Positions 17,703 through 25,886 of a DNA stretch of 36,344 nucleotides are shown in pieces (the first letter of the stretch is position 1; every line of letters begins with the position of its first letter). The position numbers were made by a program, and so were the translations under genes. The notes beneath the pieces were generated by a model. That model saw only the letters and a program-made list of their open reading frames with translations, had not been told where the DNA came from and did no database searches. The DNA is from Saprospiraceae bacterium (GTDB lineage Bacteria > Bacteroidota > Bacteroidia > Chitinophagales > Saprospiraceae): NCBI GenBank assembly GCA_022448995.1, contig JAKVCT010000020.1, forward strand, positions 1-36,344, in the 5' to 3' direction.

Positions 17703-17735
17703 GCCTGTTGTTTATAAAACAACAGGCTTTTTCTT
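17703..17735 (+). terminator. Terminator after solute-binding paralog 2
   Basis: A perfect 11-bp stem, GCCTGTTGTTT (17703-17713) with AAACAACAGGC (17717-17727), has a 3-base loop and is followed by tttttctttt. It lies about 90 bp after the stop of paralog 2. Confidence 0.9.
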
Positions 17736-17852
17736 TTGAATGCTACTCACATTTTAATGCAATTTACCAGAAAAAGCACTTAGAACATAGCGATGATCTA
17801 TCTATTATTAGTAGTAGATTTTAGACAAAAAAAATTTAAATAATTGATTCTT

Positions 17853-19697
17853 ATGACTTTAATTCAAAACGTTAAAACATTAGGCTTACTTGCTTTTTCT
17901 AGCTTAATTTTAGCATCTTGCAATGGAGGGGATACCCCGGATCCCAAGCCGAACCCTGAGAATAATGACAAACCTACCAATTCAGCACCTGCTGTAAAAA
18001 GTAAAAAAGAAGGAGATGCTGCTGTAACAATCTGGGAATTATCAGATCCAGAAAGTTTAAATCCGATTACCTCTACTGATGCATCTTCTACCAATATTAA
18101 CCAGTCTATCTTTAGTCGTTTATTAGCATATGATACAGAGACTTTAGAGCTAATACCCCAAACAGCTGTAGCTCGTCCAGAGGTCAAAGAGATCAACGAA
18201 GGAGAATATGCTGGTGGAATGTCCATTACTTATGAAATCCGTCCAGAGGCTGTATGGGATAATGGAGAACCTGTTACAGGAAATGACTATATTTTTTCTA
18301 TTAAGGCACTAAAAAATCCACAAGTTAATGCAGCACCTTTGCGTCCTTATTTACAGTTCATACATGATATTAAGATAGATGAGGCTAACCCTAAGAAATT
18401 TACAATTTATTCTAAAGAGCGTTATTTCCAAGCAGAAAGTGCAAGTGGAGATTATTATCTTATACCAGAATATATCTATGATCCTGAGCAAACGATGCGT
18501 CAGTTTGATATCCCTCAGTTGAATGATCCTAAGAATCAAGAACGCTTGAAAGATGATCCTGCAATCAATGAGTTTGCAGAGAAATTTAATTCAAGTAAAT
18601 TTGAGCGTGAAGTTGTAGTTGGTTGTGGACCATACAAATTTACCACTTGGAATTCTAATCAATCTATCATTTTGGAACGCAAAAAAGATTGGTGGGGAGA
18701 TAAAGTAGAGGCAGCAGCCCTAGCAGCACATCCAACAAAGATTATTCACAAAATTGTAACGGATGCAAATACTGCAGTAACTGCAATGAAAGATGAAGGT
18801 CTAGATGTAATGCGTAGTATTCGCCCAGAGTTATTCAAAGAGTTGAAAGGTAATGAGCGTTTCAATCAATTGTATAATTTGAGTACACCAGAGATGTTAG
18901 CATATGGTTACCTAGGTTTTAATACTAGTAATGTGAAGTTTGCAGATAAGCGTGTACGTCGTGCTTTTGCTCACTTAGTGAATAAAGATCAGATCATTGA
19001 GACCTTGTATTATAATATGGCTAAGCCAATTACAGGACCTATTCACACTAGCAAACCTTATTGCCACAAGGGTTTAGAGTCTATCAAGTTTGATCCAGCG
19101 AAAGCTCAAGCCTTATTGAAGGAAGCCGGTTGGGAAGATACAGATGCAGATGGTATCTTAGATAAAGAGATTGACGGTAAGCGTGTGAAAATGGAGATTA
19201 AGTACAAGTTCAACCAAGGTAATGAAATCCGTAAGAATATTGGTTTGATGTTAAAAGATGATGCTGAACGTGTAGGAATCAAGATTAGTGTAGAAGCTAG
19301 AGAGTGGTCTGTATTTTTGGAGGAAGTAAAGAAACGTGATTTTGAAATCATGTGTCTGTCTTGGATTCAAGGTCCTGGCTTGGATGATATGAAACAGATT
19401 TGGCATACAGAATCTAATTCTGCTAGTGGTAGCAACTATGTAGGTTTTGGAAATGCAGAATCTGATAAATTGATTGATGAAATTCGCGTGACTCTAGATC
19501 CAGAAAAACGTAAGGAATTATATATGAAGTTGCAAGAAATGATCTATGACGAGCAACCTTATGTATTTATCTTTGCACCTACAGAACGTATTTCTATTCA
19601 TGGTCGTTTTGGAGATGTTAAAACCTCATCATTACGTCCAGGTTATAAAGCTTACTACCTCAAGCTAGCAAGTAACGATGCTAAAGCTGCACAATAA
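17853..19697 (+). CDS. Family-5 solute-binding lipoprotein, paralog 3
   Basis: The protein has 614 residues from ATG 17853. A TTG at 17844 is in frame but is not needed for the signal peptide. MTLIQNVKTLGLLAFSSLIL then ASC is a lipoprotein signal. The tail NGGDTPDPKPNPENNDK is rich in Pro, Asp and Asn. The SBP_bac_5 body aligns with paralogs 1 and 2 (VTIWELSDPESLNPITSTDA, AVWDNGEPVTGNDYIFSIKA, VRRAFAHLVNKDQIIETLYY, EQPYVFIFAPTERISIHGRF). The DTPDGSNRVGFG segment is here NSASGSNYVGFG, so the ligand pocket may differ. It has its own downstream hairpin at 19802. The gene set probably arose by two tandem duplications. Confidence 0.9.
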   Translation: MTLIQNVKTLGLLAFSSLILASCNGGDTPDPKPNPENNDKPTNSAPAVKSKKEGDAAVTIWELSDPESLNPITSTDASSTNINQSIFSRLLAYDTETLELIPQTAVARPEVKEINEGEYAGGMSITYEIRPEAVWDNGEPVTGNDYIFSIKALKNPQVNAAPLRPYLQFIHDIKIDEANPKKFTIYSKERYFQAESASGDYYLIPEYIYDPEQTMRQFDIPQLNDPKNQERLKDDPAINEFAEKFNSSKFEREVVVGCGPYKFTTWNSNQSIILERKKDWWGDKVEAAALAAHPTKIIHKIVTDANTAVTAMKDEGLDVMRSIRPELFKELKGNERFNQLYNLSTPEMLAYGYLGFNTSNVKFADKRVRRAFAHLVNKDQIIETLYYNMAKPITGPIHTSKPYCHKGLESIKFDPAKAQALLKEAGWEDTDADGILDKEIDGKRVKMEIKYKFNQGNEIRKNIGLMLKDDAERVGIKISVEAREWSVFLEEVKKRDFEIMCLSWIQGPGLDDMKQIWHTESNSASGSNYVGFGNAESDKLIDEIRVTLDPEKRKELYMKLQEMIYDEQPYVFIFAPTERISIHGRFGDVKTSSLRPGYKAYYLKLASNDAKAAQ

Positions 19698-19801
19698 GCA
19701 ACAATTTTCTAAGATGTATGAGCATAAGAATTGAATAAAATCTAAAGCGATGGATTTTAGTGTGTCGCCAATAAATATCAATCTTATTCTCTCTTAAGAT
19801 T

Positions 19802-19836
19802 CAAAGGTTGAACGATTTTGTATCGTTCAACCTTTG
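19802..19836 (+). terminator. Perfect 15-bp hairpin between paralog 3 and aat
   Basis: CAAAGGTTGAACGAT (19802-19816) and ATCGTTCAACCTTTG (19822-19836) pair perfectly around the 5-base loop TTTGT. It probably terminates the solute-binding gene 105 bp upstream. The following sequence is only weakly T-rich (ttgtatatt). It ends 15 bp before the aat ATG, so it could also act in the aat leader. Confidence 0.7.
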
Positions 19837-19851
19837 TTGTATATTAAAGTC

Positions 19852-20547
19852 ATGTACTGGCTTGACAAACATTTAATATTCCCTCATCCACAATATGCAG
19901 ATGCAGAAGGCCTGCTAGCTATTGGTGGCGACTTATCCCTGTCACGTTTGCTATTAGCATACGAAAATGGCATCTTTCCTTGGTTTAATGAAGGTGATCC
20001 TATTCTATGGTGGTCGCCTGATCCTCGGTTTATTTTATATCCTAGTTCGGTTAAGGTTTCCAAAAGTATGAAGCGTATTGTACGAAAGCGATACTTTGAA
20101 ATACGCTATGATACAGCCTTTATTCAGGTCTTGGATGCTTGTGCAAGCATTCCTCGTAGGGGACAAGAAGGAACTTGGTTGATCGAGGAAATGAAAGAGG
20201 CATATATTGAGTTGCATGAAAATGGCTTAGCACATTCTGTTGAAGCTTGGTTGGATGGCGAGTTAGTTGGAGGCTTATATGGTGTGTCTTTAGGGAGATG
20301 TTTTTTTGGAGAGTCTATGTTTGCCAAGGTCTCCAATGCTTCCAAGGCTTGTCTTATTGATCTAGGACAACAGTTGGCCCAATTAGATTTTTTATTGATA
20401 GATTGCCAAATTCATACCACACATCTTGAACGAATGGGGGGGGAATATATGGATCGGGATGATTTTTTGGCTATTTTGGAGAAGAATAAATCTTTACCAA
20501 CACTAAAGGGAAAATGGCAGTTTGGGAACAAACAGAGAGGCTCATAG
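19852..20547 (+). CDS. aat: Leucyl/phenylalanyl-tRNA--protein transferase
   Basis: The protein has 231 residues from ATG 19852. A TTG at 19834 is rejected because it lies inside the upstream hairpin. Family signatures are clear: FPHPQYADAEGLLAIGGDLS near the start, LLLAYENGIFPWFNEGDPIL, WWSPDPRFILYP, GTWLIEEMKEAYIELHENGLAHSVEAW, LVGGLYGVSLGRCFFGESMF, and DCQIHTTHLERMGGEYMDRDDF near the end. The enzyme adds Leu or Phe from aminoacyl-tRNA to proteins with N-terminal Arg or Lys, marking them for ClpS/ClpAP degradation (N-degron pathway). The length is normal. A small hairpin (GAGGCT-CAT-AGCCTC, 20537-20551) spans the stop codon. Confidence 0.96.
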   Translation: MYWLDKHLIFPHPQYADAEGLLAIGGDLSLSRLLLAYENGIFPWFNEGDPILWWSPDPRFILYPSSVKVSKSMKRIVRKRYFEIRYDTAFIQVLDACASIPRRGQEGTWLIEEMKEAYIELHENGLAHSVEAWLDGELVGGLYGVSLGRCFFGESMFAKVSNASKACLIDLGQQLAQLDFLLIDCQIHTTHLERMGGEYMDRDDFLAILEKNKSLPTLKGKWQFGNKQRGS

Positions 20548-20588
20548 CCTCAGAATATGGATTCATTTTAGGGACTGAGACAAACCTT

Positions 20589-20671
20589 AGTTCGCTGGTT
20601 TTTAACTTAGTGGAGTCTTTTAGGGGGTATAACTAATTGGTAATTAATAGTATGTGTAAAATCAACGAACT
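20589..20671. mobile_element. Family II inverted-repeat element, short copy (83 bp)
   Basis: The left end agttcgctggttttt (20589-20603) is an imperfect inverted match to the right end aaaatcaacgaact (20658-20671). The inner block taactaattggtaattaatagtatgtgtaaaa aligns in two parts with the elements at 36080-36208 and 27058-27188, but the GC-richer 24-bp core is missing. It has no coding capacity. It lies between aat and the DoxX-like gene. Confidence 0.5.
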
Positions 20672-20712
20672 GTCAAGACAAAAAGGAATCTTTGATATTT
20701 TAACCAACACAA

Positions 20713-21096
20713 ATGAAAAAAAACATAAAAAGAGCTAGTATTTACTTAATGGGGTTCTGGTACATATATATTGGTATTAGACATTTTGTAGATGTTGATT
20801 TTTTCTTGAGTATTATGCCTCCTTATTTACCTTTTCATCTAGAACTTGTTTATCTAAGTGGTTTGATTGAGATAATTTTGGGAAGCCTACTTATGATCAA
20901 AAGATTCCAAACCTATGCTGCTTGGGGAATCATAGCGTTACTGATAGCAGTGTATCCTGCCAATATTTATCTTGCTTTTAATGAGGCTCCTCAACAAGCG
21001 ATTAATGTATCTTCATTTTTAGCATCTTGGGTGCGACTACCCTTACAACTTGTCTTTTTAGGAATTGCTTATTGGCATACTAAACCTCTAAAATAG
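20713..21096 (+). CDS. DoxX-like small membrane protein
   Basis: This 127-residue protein has four hydrophobic segments (about residues 8-24, 43-64, 72-92 and 103-120). The sequence YIYIGIRHFVDVDFFLSIMP, then PYLPFHLELVYLSGLIEIIL and AVYPANIYLAF, matches the DoxX/DoxD-like family common in Bacteroidota. The family is linked to redox or quinone-related functions, but this member's role is unknown. It is on the plus strand and stands alone; the next gene (21133) is convergent and 36 bp away. Confidence 0.82.
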   Translation: MKKNIKRASIYLMGFWYIYIGIRHFVDVDFFLSIMPPYLPFHLELVYLSGLIEIILGSLLMIKRFQTYAAWGIIALLIAVYPANIYLAFNEAPQQAINVSSFLASWVRLPLQLVFLGIAYWHTKPLK

Positions 21097-21132
21097 AGAG
21101 ACTTGCAGCGTAAATCTACGAGCCCATTAATT

Positions 21133-21978
21133 CTAGGGAGAAAGCATATGAATCTTTTTTCTTCCGACCTCTAGATGATTAAGTACAGACTTAACCATAT
21201 TCATTTTGGATAAGCTACCACCAGATAAGAGTTTGACCACGTTATTTTCTTTTAGTTTTAATTGTCGAAAAATTTCTTTTGCCTGTAGTCCTTCATTGTA
21301 GAGTAGAGCTACACGCTCAAAGAAAGTTTCTAAGAATTGGAGCTTCTTGACCAATTGCTGTTTTCCATTCTTGAGTTGAGGATTATGGCTACAGAGCAAA
21401 ACATCAAAGTCGAGTGCTAAAATGGAACGGATGGAAGCAATTTGAGTTGATATACACTCATTATTCAAGAAATAACCAATATATGAATTGACATATAAAT
21501 CTGATGAAAATAACCATTTTCGTCGCGGTTCGTAGAGTGCTACCATATCAATAGCATGTCCTGGAATTGGGATGATTTGAAACTGATGATTAGGCGTTTT
21601 GATCCAAGTATCTTTAGGTATTAGATCAACAATAGGAGGTCGTTCTCCCCAGGTTATTTTTTGAGCAAAACTAATTTTAGGAGGATTTTTCATAATCTCA
21701 CAACACAAGGTTGGGGCATAGGCCTTACAGTTAAATTGCTTGCGTAATGCAAGTACATTGCCTGTGTGGTCTTCGTGGTGGTGAGTGGTGAAAATTTGCT
21801 GAACAGCTAGGTGCTCAGTGGTTTTTATAATTTCTTTGCGCATTTGGCTGTGCCCAGTATCAATTAGCAAACCATCTATAAAATAAATATGAGAGAACAT
21901 CTTGGGTTTGCCAAAGAGCTGTTTACCAAATTTGAAACCTTTGATTTCTTCATAATTGAATTCTTTGATTATAGTCAT
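21133..21978 (-). CDS. MBL-fold metallo-hydrolase
   Basis: The protein has 281 residues. The metal-binding motif HHHEDH (residues 66-71, H-x-H-x-D-H) is complete. The further ligands expected in the fold are visible as PGHAID (His about 139) and LFSSDLYV (Asp about 155), and CSHNPQ provides a later histidine. IDTGHSQMR near residue 40 is the usual strand and turn before the metal site. Members hydrolyse thioesters, lactones, phosphodiesters and other bonds; the substrate here is unknown. A C-terminal helical region (about 210-281: RQLKLKENNVVKLLSGGSLS) lies outside the core and may bind the substrate or a partner. Confidence 0.88.
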   Translation of the reverse strand: MTIIKEFNYEEIKGFKFGKQLFGKPKMFSHIYFIDGLLIDTGHSQMRKEIIKTTEHLAVQQIFTTHHHEDHTGNVLALRKQFNCKAYAPTLCCEIMKNPPKISFAQKITWGERPPIVDLIPKDTWIKTPNHQFQIIPIPGHAIDMVALYEPRRKWLFSSDLYVNSYIGYFLNNECISTQIASIRSILALDFDVLLCSHNPQLKNGKQQLVKKLQFLETFFERVALLYNEGLQAKEIFRQLKLKENNVVKLLSGGSLSKMNMVKSVLNHLEVGRKKIHMLSP

Positions 21979-22170
21979 GGTGATTATCTAGGTCTAATTT
22001 ATACAATTGATGAAACAGAGGAATATATTGATTTGTTTTGAGACAGCTCCGTCAAAAATCTCAGTAAATCTAGCTAAAATGGTTAATATCTGTGAACTTT
22101 ATTGACCATAGAACAACATAATATCAGTATCTAATTTAATTAGTAATCAGCTAAAAATTGGCACAAGTCC

Positions 22171-22220
22171 AAAGTTCATCAAATTTTCAAGGTTTTAAAA
22201 TTTGATGAATTTTTTATTTT
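22171..22220 (+). terminator. Orphan hairpin with T-rich tail
   Basis: TTCATCAAATTTT (22175-22187) pairs perfectly with AAAATTTGATGAA (22197-22209) over 13 bp, with a 9-base loop. The pairing extends through aaag/tttt outside, and TTTTTTATTTTT follows on the plus strand. It looks like a plus-strand terminator, but no plus-strand gene ends nearby; the closest, the DoxX-like gene, ends over 1 kb upstream. Confidence 0.5.
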
Positions 22221-22324
22221 TCAGTTAGAGTAGTTTAGTAGTTCATATTTTCTCATCTTTTTCCGTTTTGTGTGAACTTGTGCTAGGAGGCACAAAATTG
22301 GCTGCGAATCCCTAAAGAGGTAGG

Positions 22325-22370
22325 TCAAAAAAAACGAAGCCCAACTAAATAGTTAGGCTTCGTTTTTTCT
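22325..22370 (-). terminator. Terminator of the PpiC isomerase gene
   Basis: AAAACGAAGCC (22331-22341) pairs with GGCTTCGTTTT (22356-22366). An inner aact/agtt stem follows after a one-base bulge on each side, closed by a 4-base loop. A and T runs flank both sides, so it could work in either direction. Its place about 50 bp past the minus-strand stop at 22419 makes it the terminator of that gene. Confidence 0.88.
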
Positions 22371-22418
22371 TATCGTAAAGCTAAGCCCGAAGGGCATTTT
22401 ATCTAAAAAAGAGTTAAA

Positions 22419-24383
22419 TTATTTGATTAAACTCTTCAAGACCTCTTCATCAATCTTTACTTCATAGTTCTTTCTTAGGTCTTGGATCAAATCCTTCTCT
22501 AATTTATCTTGGTAATCTGCAATTACATAACCACGAGCTTCATCCAAGGTTTTATTTTTACTAGGAATAATTTCTTCTACCTTAGTGAAATAAGTTGTAC
22601 CATCCTTGCTTGTATTATCACTTAAGAAACCTTTTTTCCAAGTCAAGGCATCAGCTTCAGGATCTTTTCCTTGTTCGTGAGAGGCTTCTGTAGCTAGTAC
22701 TAGAGGCTTTTCACTATTGAACATCTCTTTGATTTCTTCGCTAGTTTTACGTTTTGCCTTAGCTCTAATTTTCTTTACTGTTTTAGTATCTTTAGATTTA
22801 ATTACATAATGAGTAAGTTTTACACGCTCGTTCCATTTGTATTTATCACGATTAGCTTCAAAAAAAGTTTTCAAACCTTCGTCATCATTTGCAGCCTTGT
22901 CCCAAACCAATTCTTTTTTGACCTCAAACAAAAGAATACCTTCTTCATACTCACGAACTAAAGATCTAAACTCAGGGTATTTTTTATCCAACTGAGTCTT
23001 CTCAAATTCTAAGCATTTTTTATTAACTAAATCCTTCATGATTCTATCTACAGCAGCTTCTACTGTTTTGGGAGTTTTATTGGCACGTAGGGCAGGATTG
23101 CGTTGAGCAGTAGTTACAAACTCAGCAATAGTTGCTTTCATTGTTCCAATTGTAAACAAATCTCTAGAATCTTTTTGGAAGTTTGTCTTAGGTTTCCAGC
23201 GATAACCTAGAAACTGTGGATCTTTTTTTAATTCTTGGATTAGAGCGTCTTTATTTTGCTCATTAATCTTGAAGCTGTGAGAGCTCTTGATGCGTTGAAC
23301 CAAGGCATCCATAACGATATTAAAACGCTCATTCTTGCGAATTTTATTTGTGAGCTCAGTTTTAGCTTCTTGATAAGTTGGGTTTTTTACGGCCTTCAAA
23401 CGGCGGACAATATGCCAGCCAGAAGAGGTTTGTACAGGTGCGCTAAACTTCTTATCACCATCTAGTTTAAATAATGCTTCTTCGAAAGGCTTTGCATACT
23501 TATTAATACCAATCCAACCGATGATGCCACCACGTTTTTTAGTTTCTCGATCTTGCGAGAATTGAGTAGCTAATTCATCAAAAGTAGCACCACCTGATTT
23601 CAAAACACCATGTAGTGAATCAATCAATACCTTAGCACGTTCATTATTTTGGGTAGCTCCAGTTTTCGTTCTCAATAAGATATGTGCAGCTTGCACTTGA
23701 CCATAAGCTGGACGAATCTCATCTACTTTGATTAAGTGGTAGCCATACTTAGTACGAATAATATCTGAAACTTCTCCTTTTGCTGTAGTATATGCAGCAG
23801 TTTCCATTTCGTAAGGTAACTGAAGAGCAGTGTAGAAGCCTAGATTTCCTCCTTGACTTTTGCTGTAGCCATCATCTGAATTTTCTTTTGCCAGCTTGGC
23901 AAAATTTCCAGCATTGACTTGCTTTTTAATATCTTGGATACGCTTGTAAGCATCTCTTTCTTCTTTTTCAGAAGCTGTTTCGCGAACTCTCACCATGATA
24001 TGGCTAATCTTGCGATCTTCTTTAGAGCGGTCATAAGCTTCTTTTACCAACTTTTCGACTACTTCTCTATCTTCCAAAAAGGTTTTTGCTATTTGTTTTT
24101 TGTAAGCAGCTTGTTCTCTTTTCAACTCTGCCTTATCATTTAGCCCCATTTCATTTCCTTTTAGGACTTGAAGCTTAAAGTCTATATAAAGCCTTAGGTA
24201 TTCATCAAGTGATTCCTTGCTGTAGGTAGCTTTTTCACCATTAGTTTTATTATAAATGTAAGAGAACTCCGAAACGGGAACGTTGATGTCTTTGATACTG
24301 AACAATACAGGATCATTCTGTGCTTGAACTGAACTTATCCCTAAAAATGCGATTAGCGCAAGATGAAATATTCGACTAAACAT
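22419..24383 (-). CDS. Periplasmic PpiC/SurA-like peptidylprolyl isomerase
   Basis: The protein has 654 residues. MFSRIFHLALIAFLGISSVQ then AQ is a signal peptide. An N-terminal SurA-like chaperone region follows (about 25-120). The first PpiC rotamase domain covers about 122-220 (RKISHIMVRV, GGNLGFYTALQLPYEMETAA, YGYHLIKVDE). The second covers about 226-330 (AAHILLRTKT, KRGGIIGWI, PFEEALFKL, SGWHIVRRLKAV). A long, charged C-terminal extension (about 340-654) is typical of Bacteroidota members. The likely job is folding outer-membrane or secreted proteins in the periplasm. It is transcribed alone, with a strong terminator after it. Confidence 0.92.
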   Translation of the reverse strand: MFSRIFHLALIAFLGISSVQAQNDPVLFSIKDINVPVSEFSYIYNKTNGEKATYSKESLDEYLRLYIDFKLQVLKGNEMGLNDKAELKREQAAYKKQIAKTFLEDREVVEKLVKEAYDRSKEDRKISHIMVRVRETASEKEERDAYKRIQDIKKQVNAGNFAKLAKENSDDGYSKSQGGNLGFYTALQLPYEMETAAYTTAKGEVSDIIRTKYGYHLIKVDEIRPAYGQVQAAHILLRTKTGATQNNERAKVLIDSLHGVLKSGGATFDELATQFSQDRETKKRGGIIGWIGINKYAKPFEEALFKLDGDKKFSAPVQTSSGWHIVRRLKAVKNPTYQEAKTELTNKIRKNERFNIVMDALVQRIKSSHSFKINEQNKDALIQELKKDPQFLGYRWKPKTNFQKDSRDLFTIGTMKATIAEFVTTAQRNPALRANKTPKTVEAAVDRIMKDLVNKKCLEFEKTQLDKKYPEFRSLVREYEEGILLFEVKKELVWDKAANDDEGLKTFFEANRDKYKWNERVKLTHYVIKSKDTKTVKKIRAKAKRKTSEEIKEMFNSEKPLVLATEASHEQGKDPEADALTWKKGFLSDNTSKDGTTYFTKVEEIIPSKNKTLDEARGYVIADYQDKLEKDLIQDLRKNYEVKIDEEVLKSLIK

Positions 24384-25019
24384 ATGTTAAGAGGTATGTT
24401 TTTTTATTAATGAATTTTTATTTTTCTTAAAAAAAGTGATTCTTCCTAAATTATTGTGTAACAATTAGATAAGAAGATATATTAAACTGTAATAAATGGA
24501 TTAGCAGATATTAATCTAATTGTGATAGATTGTTTTGTTTTTAATTGTTTGTAAATCAGTGTTTTATATTTGTTGTTTGCTGTTTTTTTTCAGTTTTGAC
24601 AAAGAAAAACAAAAGAGAATACAACAGATGACAGGCAAATTTAGACATTTTCTCAAAAAGACTGTAATATTATGCAGAATCCGCTTTATCTTGTTTGCAC
24701 TTATATCGTTCTGTTTGATAGACATATTCTGATGATTATATGGTTCTAAGTGAGCAGAAAAGAGCAATTAAACTATAGCTTTTTAACTATTTTCACAAAT
24801 AGAAATCACCTAAAGGTAGAATTGAGAATATTTATTCAATCAATTACATTAAAATTATACTTAAGCTGATAGAGATCAATAGCTTTGAGCATCATCCTTC
24901 TTACAGCTTTACATTTCATCACAGTTGTTTATGACTAGCTTAATCTTACTGTACTTGAAGTATTCGCTCAAGGGCAAGCTTAAGTTTTATAAACTACAAT
25001 TATTACAAAATAGGGTTTT
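24384..25019. other. 636-bp divergent gap, no gene supported
   Basis: This very AT-rich stretch lies between the divergent isomerase and lipoprotein genes. Overlapping 65- and 67-residue frames on opposite strands (about 24535-24767) have low-complexity composition and no recognisable start context, so they are not called. No clear TAnnTTTG promoter, strong hairpin or tRNA was found. The length is unusual for this window, so the promoters of both flanking genes should lie here, and an untranslated RNA cannot be excluded. Confidence 0.5.
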
Positions 25020-25730
25020 ATGTTTCATTCATTTACTTTTATCACTGTTTTACTATTGAGCTTAAGCGCTTGTAGCTCAGAGTCGTCTAAAAAATCACTA
25101 GAACCAGAAATAGCAACCTCAGAAGAGCAGTGGCCATTTCAAAAAATCAAATGCTACATTCGTTATGTAGAAGATGCTAAGCTCATACAGTCAGAGATTA
25201 TGTTTGTAGATGCTGATGGTCAAGCCGTAGGCATTGAAGGTGGAGTGCTATTTAACGATAAACAAATGCGTTCAACCACGATACCCAAAGTTGGTATACG
25301 TTATCAAGGAGTCGTTAAGCGTGGAGTTGCTCATGGTACCTATCGTTTGACTTTTACAGATGTTAACAATAAAGATGTATTGCATGAGTTTGATTTTCCT
25401 CAATTTGATAGCTTGAGCTTTCCTGGTAATGGACTTAGCAAAGGGAATGGAGGAAGTTTTGTTTGGAAAGGAGAACCTTGTGCTCAAAACGATGTTCTAT
25501 TAGTACGTTTGACTGATGCAACTGGAATTACCTATAAGTATAATCATATGACAGGTACACGGAGTACACAGTATGATATTATTCCACCTAGTTTGAAAGC
25601 TGTGGAGAAGGGAAAGGCAACTTTGGCAGCAACATTTAGAAGGAAAGCCACCATCCCTACTAAAAATTATAGTATAGAGCTCACAATGGAGCACTATTCC
25701 AAGGAATATGATTTGGTAGTTGGAGATTAG
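25020..25730 (+). CDS. Lipoprotein of unknown function
   Basis: The protein has 236 residues. MFHSFTFITVLLLSLSAC is a lipoprotein signal with the cysteine at about residue 18 (LSAC lipobox), followed by a Ser/Lys/Glu-rich linker (SSESSKKSLEPE). The rest looks like all-beta structure, with alternating hydrophobic strands such as IRYQGVVKRGVAHGTYRLTF and SIELTMEHYSKEYDLVV. I recognise no family. GNGLSKGNGGSFVWKG and ITYKYNHMTGTRSTQY could serve to search for relatives. It stands alone and should be anchored in the outer membrane. Confidence 0.8.
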   Translation: MFHSFTFITVLLLSLSACSSESSKKSLEPEIATSEEQWPFQKIKCYIRYVEDAKLIQSEIMFVDADGQAVGIEGGVLFNDKQMRSTTIPKVGIRYQGVVKRGVAHGTYRLTFTDVNNKDVLHEFDFPQFDSLSFPGNGLSKGNGGSFVWKGEPCAQNDVLLVRLTDATGITYKYNHMTGTRSTQYDIIPPSLKAVEKGKATLAATFRRKATIPTKNYSIELTMEHYSKEYDLVVGD

Positions 25731-25820
25731 TCAACATAAAATTAAATAGCAAAGGGAATTAAAGCTAGGAACAAGATAATTGATTAAGGTAGGGAATACC
25801 TCAGAGCATATATGATAATC

Positions 25821-25848
25821 TTGTGCGGCATACATATATCCACTTTTG
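25821..25848 (+). promoter_or_regulatory. Possible promoter of the DUF3109 gene
   Basis: TTG (25821-25823), a 17-bp spacer and CACTTTTG (25841-25848) resemble the Bacteroidota TTG/TAnnTTTG arrangement with one mismatch in the downstream box. The ATG is about 40 bp further on. Confidence 0.3.
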
Positions 25849-25886
25849 TTACCATATAATTGGTGGATCGCATAAAAGTAGTTAAT

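Larger units (their letters stand above)
21979..22418. other. 440-bp gap with two hairpins and a repeat-like motif
   Basis: No gene is visible between the MBL-fold hydrolase and the PpiC isomerase, both on the minus strand. The gap holds the isomerase terminator (22325-22370), an orphan plus-strand hairpin with a T-rich tail (22171-22220), and a small stem ttgtgc/gcacaa at about 22278-22294. It also contains a GAGACAGCTCC motif near 22039, which is shared in reverse sense with other gaps. A small untranslated RNA on the plus strand is possible but unproven. Confidence 0.5.

Noticed and set aside
24535-24767. Overlapping 65- and 67-residue frames on opposite strands
   Set aside because: They have low-complexity AT-rich composition, no ribosome site and no recognisable motif. 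Two frames on opposite strands of the same DNA cannot both be supported.
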